This document shows positions 61,665 to 64,000 of a stretch of 64,000 nt of DNA, in pieces. The notes below the pieces were generated by a model that was given only the letters and a program-made list of their open reading frames with translations, was not told the DNA's origin and searched no databases. Both the position numbers and the translations under genes were made by a program. Numbering within the stretch: the stretch's first letter is position 1; every line of letters starts with the position of its first letter. Origin of the DNA: Alphaproteobacteria bacterium (GTDB lineage Bacteria; Pseudomonadota; Alphaproteobacteria; Rhodobacterales; Rhodobacteraceae); assembly GCA_030429105.1 (NCBI GenBank), contig JAUIDE010000001.1, forward strand, positions 1 to 64,000, written 5' to 3'.

Positions 61665-62843
61665 TCAGTCTCCCTTCCTGAACGGCCCCCGGCTTCGCAG
61701 GTATTCGATCTCCTCGTCAACCGCCGCCCGCTCCCGCCCCAGATAGTCGGAGACGGCGCGGCGGAACCGCGGGTCCGTGATGTGGTGCAGCGAGAAGGTC
61801 GGCGTCGGGAGATAGCCGCGGGCGAGCTTGTGCGCCCCCTGCGCCCCCGCCTCGACGCGGGAGAGGCCGAGCTCCAGCGCGGCGTCGATGGCCTGATAGT
61901 AGCACGCCTCGAAATGCAGGAAGGGGTGATGCTCCACGCAGCCCCAGTAGCGGCCGAAGAGCGTCTCCCGCCCGATGAAGTTCAGCGCCCCGCCGATCCA
62001 GCGCCCGCCCCGCTCGCACATGACGAGGAGCGCGTCATGCCTGAGCCGTTCCTGCGCGAGGTCGAAGAAGCGGCGGGTGAGATAGGGGCGGCCCCATTTG
62101 CGGTTTCCGGTGTCTTGGTAGAAATCCCAGAACGCCGCCCAGTGCTCCTCCCTGATGTCGTCCCCGGTCAGCCGGTGGATGCGGACGCCGTTCTCCACCG
62201 CCTTCGCGCGCTCTTTCCGCAGGTTTTTCCGCTTGTCGCTGGAAAGGTCGGCGAGGAAATCGGCGAAGCTGGAATAGCCCCGGCTCTCCCAGTGGAATTG
62301 CTGGTCCTGCCGGCGGAGAAGGCCGTATTCGCCGCCGCGCCGCCATTCCGCCTCGGTGCAGAAGGTGATGTGGAGCGAGGAAAGGCCGTTGGCCTCGGCG
62401 AGCCGGATCGCGCCCTGGAGGAGCGCGAGATCGGTTTCTGCCGGCGCGCCGGGCGCAGTCAGCAGCCTCCGGCCGGTCGCGGGGGTGAAGGGCACGGCGC
62501 CCTGGAGCTTCGGGTAGTACTCCCCGCCCGCATGTTCGAAGGCGTGCGCCCAGTTGTGGTCGAAGACATATTCACCCTGGCTGTGCGTCTTGCCGTAGAG
62601 CGGCATGACGCCGGCTAGCCGACCGTCCGGCGTCGTCGCCTTCAGGTGCCGCGGCAGCCAGCCGGACCGGCCGCCGACGCTGCCGCTTTCCTCCAGCGCG
62701 AGGAGGAAGCGGTGGGTGGTGAACGGGTCCTTCGGGCGGCCGCCTTCCGCAGCCTCCGGGGCGGCGCAGCCGTCCCATGCGGCGGCGGGGATGGCGGAGA
62801 TCGCCGTCTCCACGTCGATGGAGAAGGCCGGCTCCTCGCTCAA
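61665..62843 (-). CDS. FemAB/GNAT-like acyltransferase (COG3146, DUF482)
   Basis: A protein of 392 residues of the peptidogalycan-biosynthesis type. YFDHNWAHAFEHAGGEYYPKLQ-like sequence, FTPATGRRLL, SDKRKNLRKERAKAVENGV and HFEACYYQAIDAALELGL are family blocks. The two half-domains fit a FemAB-like aminoacyl- or acyl-transfer fold; the substrate is unknown. It overlaps the GDPD stop by 4 bp and lies in an operon RidA-GDPD-this gene-phhB. Confidence 0.88.
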   Translation of the reverse strand: MSEEPAFSIDVETAISAIPAAAWDGCAAPEAAEGGRPKDPFTTHRFLLALEESGSVGGRSGWLPRHLKATTPDGRLAGVMPLYGKTHSQGEYVFDHNWAHAFEHAGGEYYPKLQGAVPFTPATGRRLLTAPGAPAETDLALLQGAIRLAEANGLSSLHITFCTEAEWRRGGEYGLLRRQDQQFHWESRGYSSFADFLADLSSDKRKNLRKERAKAVENGVRIHRLTGDDIREEHWAAFWDFYQDTGNRKWGRPYLTRRFFDLAQERLRHDALLVMCERGGRWIGGALNFIGRETLFGRYWGCVEHHPFLHFEACYYQAIDAALELGLSRVEAGAQGAHKLARGYLPTPTFSLHHITDPRFRRAVSDYLGRERAAVDEEIEYLRSRGPFRKGD

Positions 62844-63598
62844 GCCCGATAACCCTCGAAGGTGATGTTGTCCGCCACGCGCCGCGCCGCGGCTTCCGCC
62901 TCCGGCGAGCGGATCGTCCAGCAGAGGATCGGGAGCCCCGTCGTCTTCACGCGCGCCACCTCTTCGTCACCCAAGTCGTTGTGCTGATGAGAGATGAAGC
63001 CGCATCCGAGCGCGTCAAGGTCGTCCATCCGCGCCAGTTCGGCCCGCCGTTCGGGGGCGAGGCCGGACCAGTAATCCTCCCGGAAGGAGCATGTCGTCCG
63101 CCCGCGGGGGATCGCCGGCGCGGCGTCGCGGAAGAGGGCGACCGAGTGGGGGTTGAACGACATGACGGCCTTTTCGCCGTCATAGGCGGAGAGGAGCCGC
63201 GCCGCGCGCCGCTCAAGCCGCCCGTCAACCGGGCCCATGACGAGGCTCTGGTCCTTCGCCTCGACGAGGAGCGGCGCGCGCCGCCCGACGAGGGAGAGGA
63301 ATTCCGCCAGCGTCGGGATCGTCTCGTCCGAACCCGTGAGCCGGATGCGGGATAGCTCCCGCGCCGTCCGCTCCCGCACCGGCCCCGTCTCCCCCGTCAG
63401 GCGGTTCAGGTCGTCGTCATGGAAGACCATCGCCTCCCCGTCCGCCGAGAGCTGGAGGTCGAGCTCGATCCCGTAGCCGGCCGCGATGGCGGCCTCGGCG
63501 GCGGCGCGGGAATTCTCGATCACGCCCGCCGCCCGGTCATGGAGACCGCGATGGGCGAGCGGGCGTTCGAGAAAGGCGCGGGGCAGGGCGGGGATCAT
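62840..63598 (-). CDS. Cytosolic glycerophosphodiester phosphodiesterase
   Basis: An enzyme of 252 residues without signal peptide. LAHRGLHDRAAGVIENSRAA and GIELDLQLSADGEAMVFHDDDLNRLTG carry the catalytic His and metal ligands; LLVEAKDQ is the third block. Compared with the secreted GDPD at 8975 it is short and cytoplasmic, UgpQ-like. The ATG at 63598 overlaps the RidA stop. Confidence 0.93.
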   Translation of the reverse strand: MIPALPRAFLERPLAHRGLHDRAAGVIENSRAAAEAAIAAGYGIELDLQLSADGEAMVFHDDDLNRLTGETGPVRERTARELSRIRLTGSDETIPTLAEFLSLVGRRAPLLVEAKDQSLVMGPVDGRLERRAARLLSAYDGEKAVMSFNPHSVALFRDAAPAIPRGRTTCSFREDYWSGLAPERRAELARMDDLDALGCGFISHQHNDLGDEEVARVKTTGLPILCWTIRSPEAEAAARRVADNITFEGYRA

Positions 63599-64000
63599 TC
63601 GACCTCGATGATCGCCTCGACCTCGACGGCGACGCCGAAGGGCAGGTTGACGACGCCGACGGCGGAACGGGCGTGGCGGCCCTTGTCGCCGAACACCTCC
63701 ACGAGGAGGTCGGAGCAGCCGTTGACGACTTTCGGATGGTCCGGGAAGTCCGGCGTCGAGTTGACCATGCCGAGGAGCTTCACGACGCGCTTGACCTTGT
63801 CGAGATCGCCTGTCGCCATCTTCATCTGCTCGATGAGCCGGATCGCGCAAGCCCTTGCGGCCTTGGCGCCATCCTCCACGCTCATGTCCGCGCCGAGCTT
63901 GCCCTTGATGAGGCCTGACCCGTCCTGGCTCACCTGGCCAGAGATGAAGACGAGATTGCCCGTCCGCACCGTCGGCACGTAGTTGGCGGCGGGGGCGGCG
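63595..64000 (-). CDS. RidA family protein, 5' end beyond window
   Basis: A RidA/YjgF/YER057c protein whose N terminus is cut by the window edge. The frame stays open to 64000 and reads AAPAANYVPTVRTGNLVFISGQ, so the GTG used in the track is internal. HARSAVGVVNLPFGVAVEVEAI contains the catalytic Arg that deaminates reactive enamines/imines. The family is about 150 residues, so roughly 20 residues are missing. Confidence 0.93.
   Translation of the reverse strand, partial: AAPAANYVPTVRTGNLVFISGQVSQDGSGLIKGKLGADMSVEDGAKAARACAIRLIEQMKMATGDLDKVKRVVKLLGMVNSTPDFPDHPKVVNGCSDLLVEVFGDKGRHARSAVGVVNLPFGVAVEVEAIIEVE

Overview
The window is a very GC-rich chromosomal segment of an alphaproteobacterium, most likely a member of the Rhodobacterales. 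This rests on gene families and gene order: rplU-rpmA-GNAT-obgE-proB-proA, infA-maf-short RNase G-yacG, mreBCD-PBP2-rodA, RidA-GDPD-FemAB-like-phhB, DUF1244, DUF2125 and a liv-type ABC cluster. No 16S gene is present, so the genus is open. Coding density is high and most genes are packed in overlapping ATGA/GTGA operons.

Layout. 1-1645: end of a flagellar locus (a FliK-like gene cut by the window edge and not in the ORF track, a FlgJ-type rod-binding protein, a FlgN-like protein). 1650-11331: housekeeping and metabolism (pyruvate kinase, N-formylglutamate amidohydrolase family, DUF1244, DUF2332, an SHMT-like PLP enzyme divergent from a LysR regulator, quinone oxidoreductase, secreted GDPD, TRIC channel, CinA-type protein). 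11452-12264: map. 12396-17471: a five-gene branched-chain amino-acid type ABC transporter. 17556-21334: two DMT exporters, an M20 deacylase and a hydratase-like protein. 21467-26130: proA, proB, obgE, a GNAT gene, rpmA and rplU. 26392-28377: infA, maf, RNase E/G and yacG. 28594-30795: a large three-repeat secreted protein.

30993-38600 looks like an accessory insertion. It starts at tRNA-Phe, ends at a decayed IS3-family remnant before guaA, and contains a tightly spaced three-gene operon (class III nucleotide cyclase with TPRs, vanadium haloperoxidase/PAP2-type enzyme with a Met-Gly-His repeat, leaderless subtilisin-like protease), followed by a Crp/Fnr regulator and a lipoprotein. I regard this cyclase-haloperoxidase-subtilase cassette as one of the two best candidates for an undescribed system.

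40306-48181 is a pyrimidine/hydantoin utilisation cluster (dihydropyrimidinase, M20 carbamoyl-amidohydrolase, NMT1-type ABC transporter, divergent RutR-like regulator with a RutR-box-like site). Two foreign-looking inserts interrupt it. One is a winged-helix mini-gene behind a 16-bp AT palindrome. The other is a GIY-YIG nuclease ORF that contains no ATG, GTG or TTG codon and lies between two 30-bp inverted palindromic repeats. That GIY-YIG/palindrome unit is the second best candidate.

48257-53355 holds a small membrane protein, DUF2125, ChaC, an ABM monooxygenase, 3-hydroxybutyrate dehydrogenase, a predicted small RNA of about 77 nt and a peptide-binding protein. 53360-60719 is the cell-elongation operon mreB-mreC-mreD-mrdA-rodA followed by a hydroxyacid dehydrogenase and DUF502. 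60901-64000 holds SRPBCC, phhB, a FemAB-like acyltransferase, a cytosolic GDPD and a RidA gene cut by the window end. No CRISPR array, integrase or intact transposon was seen.
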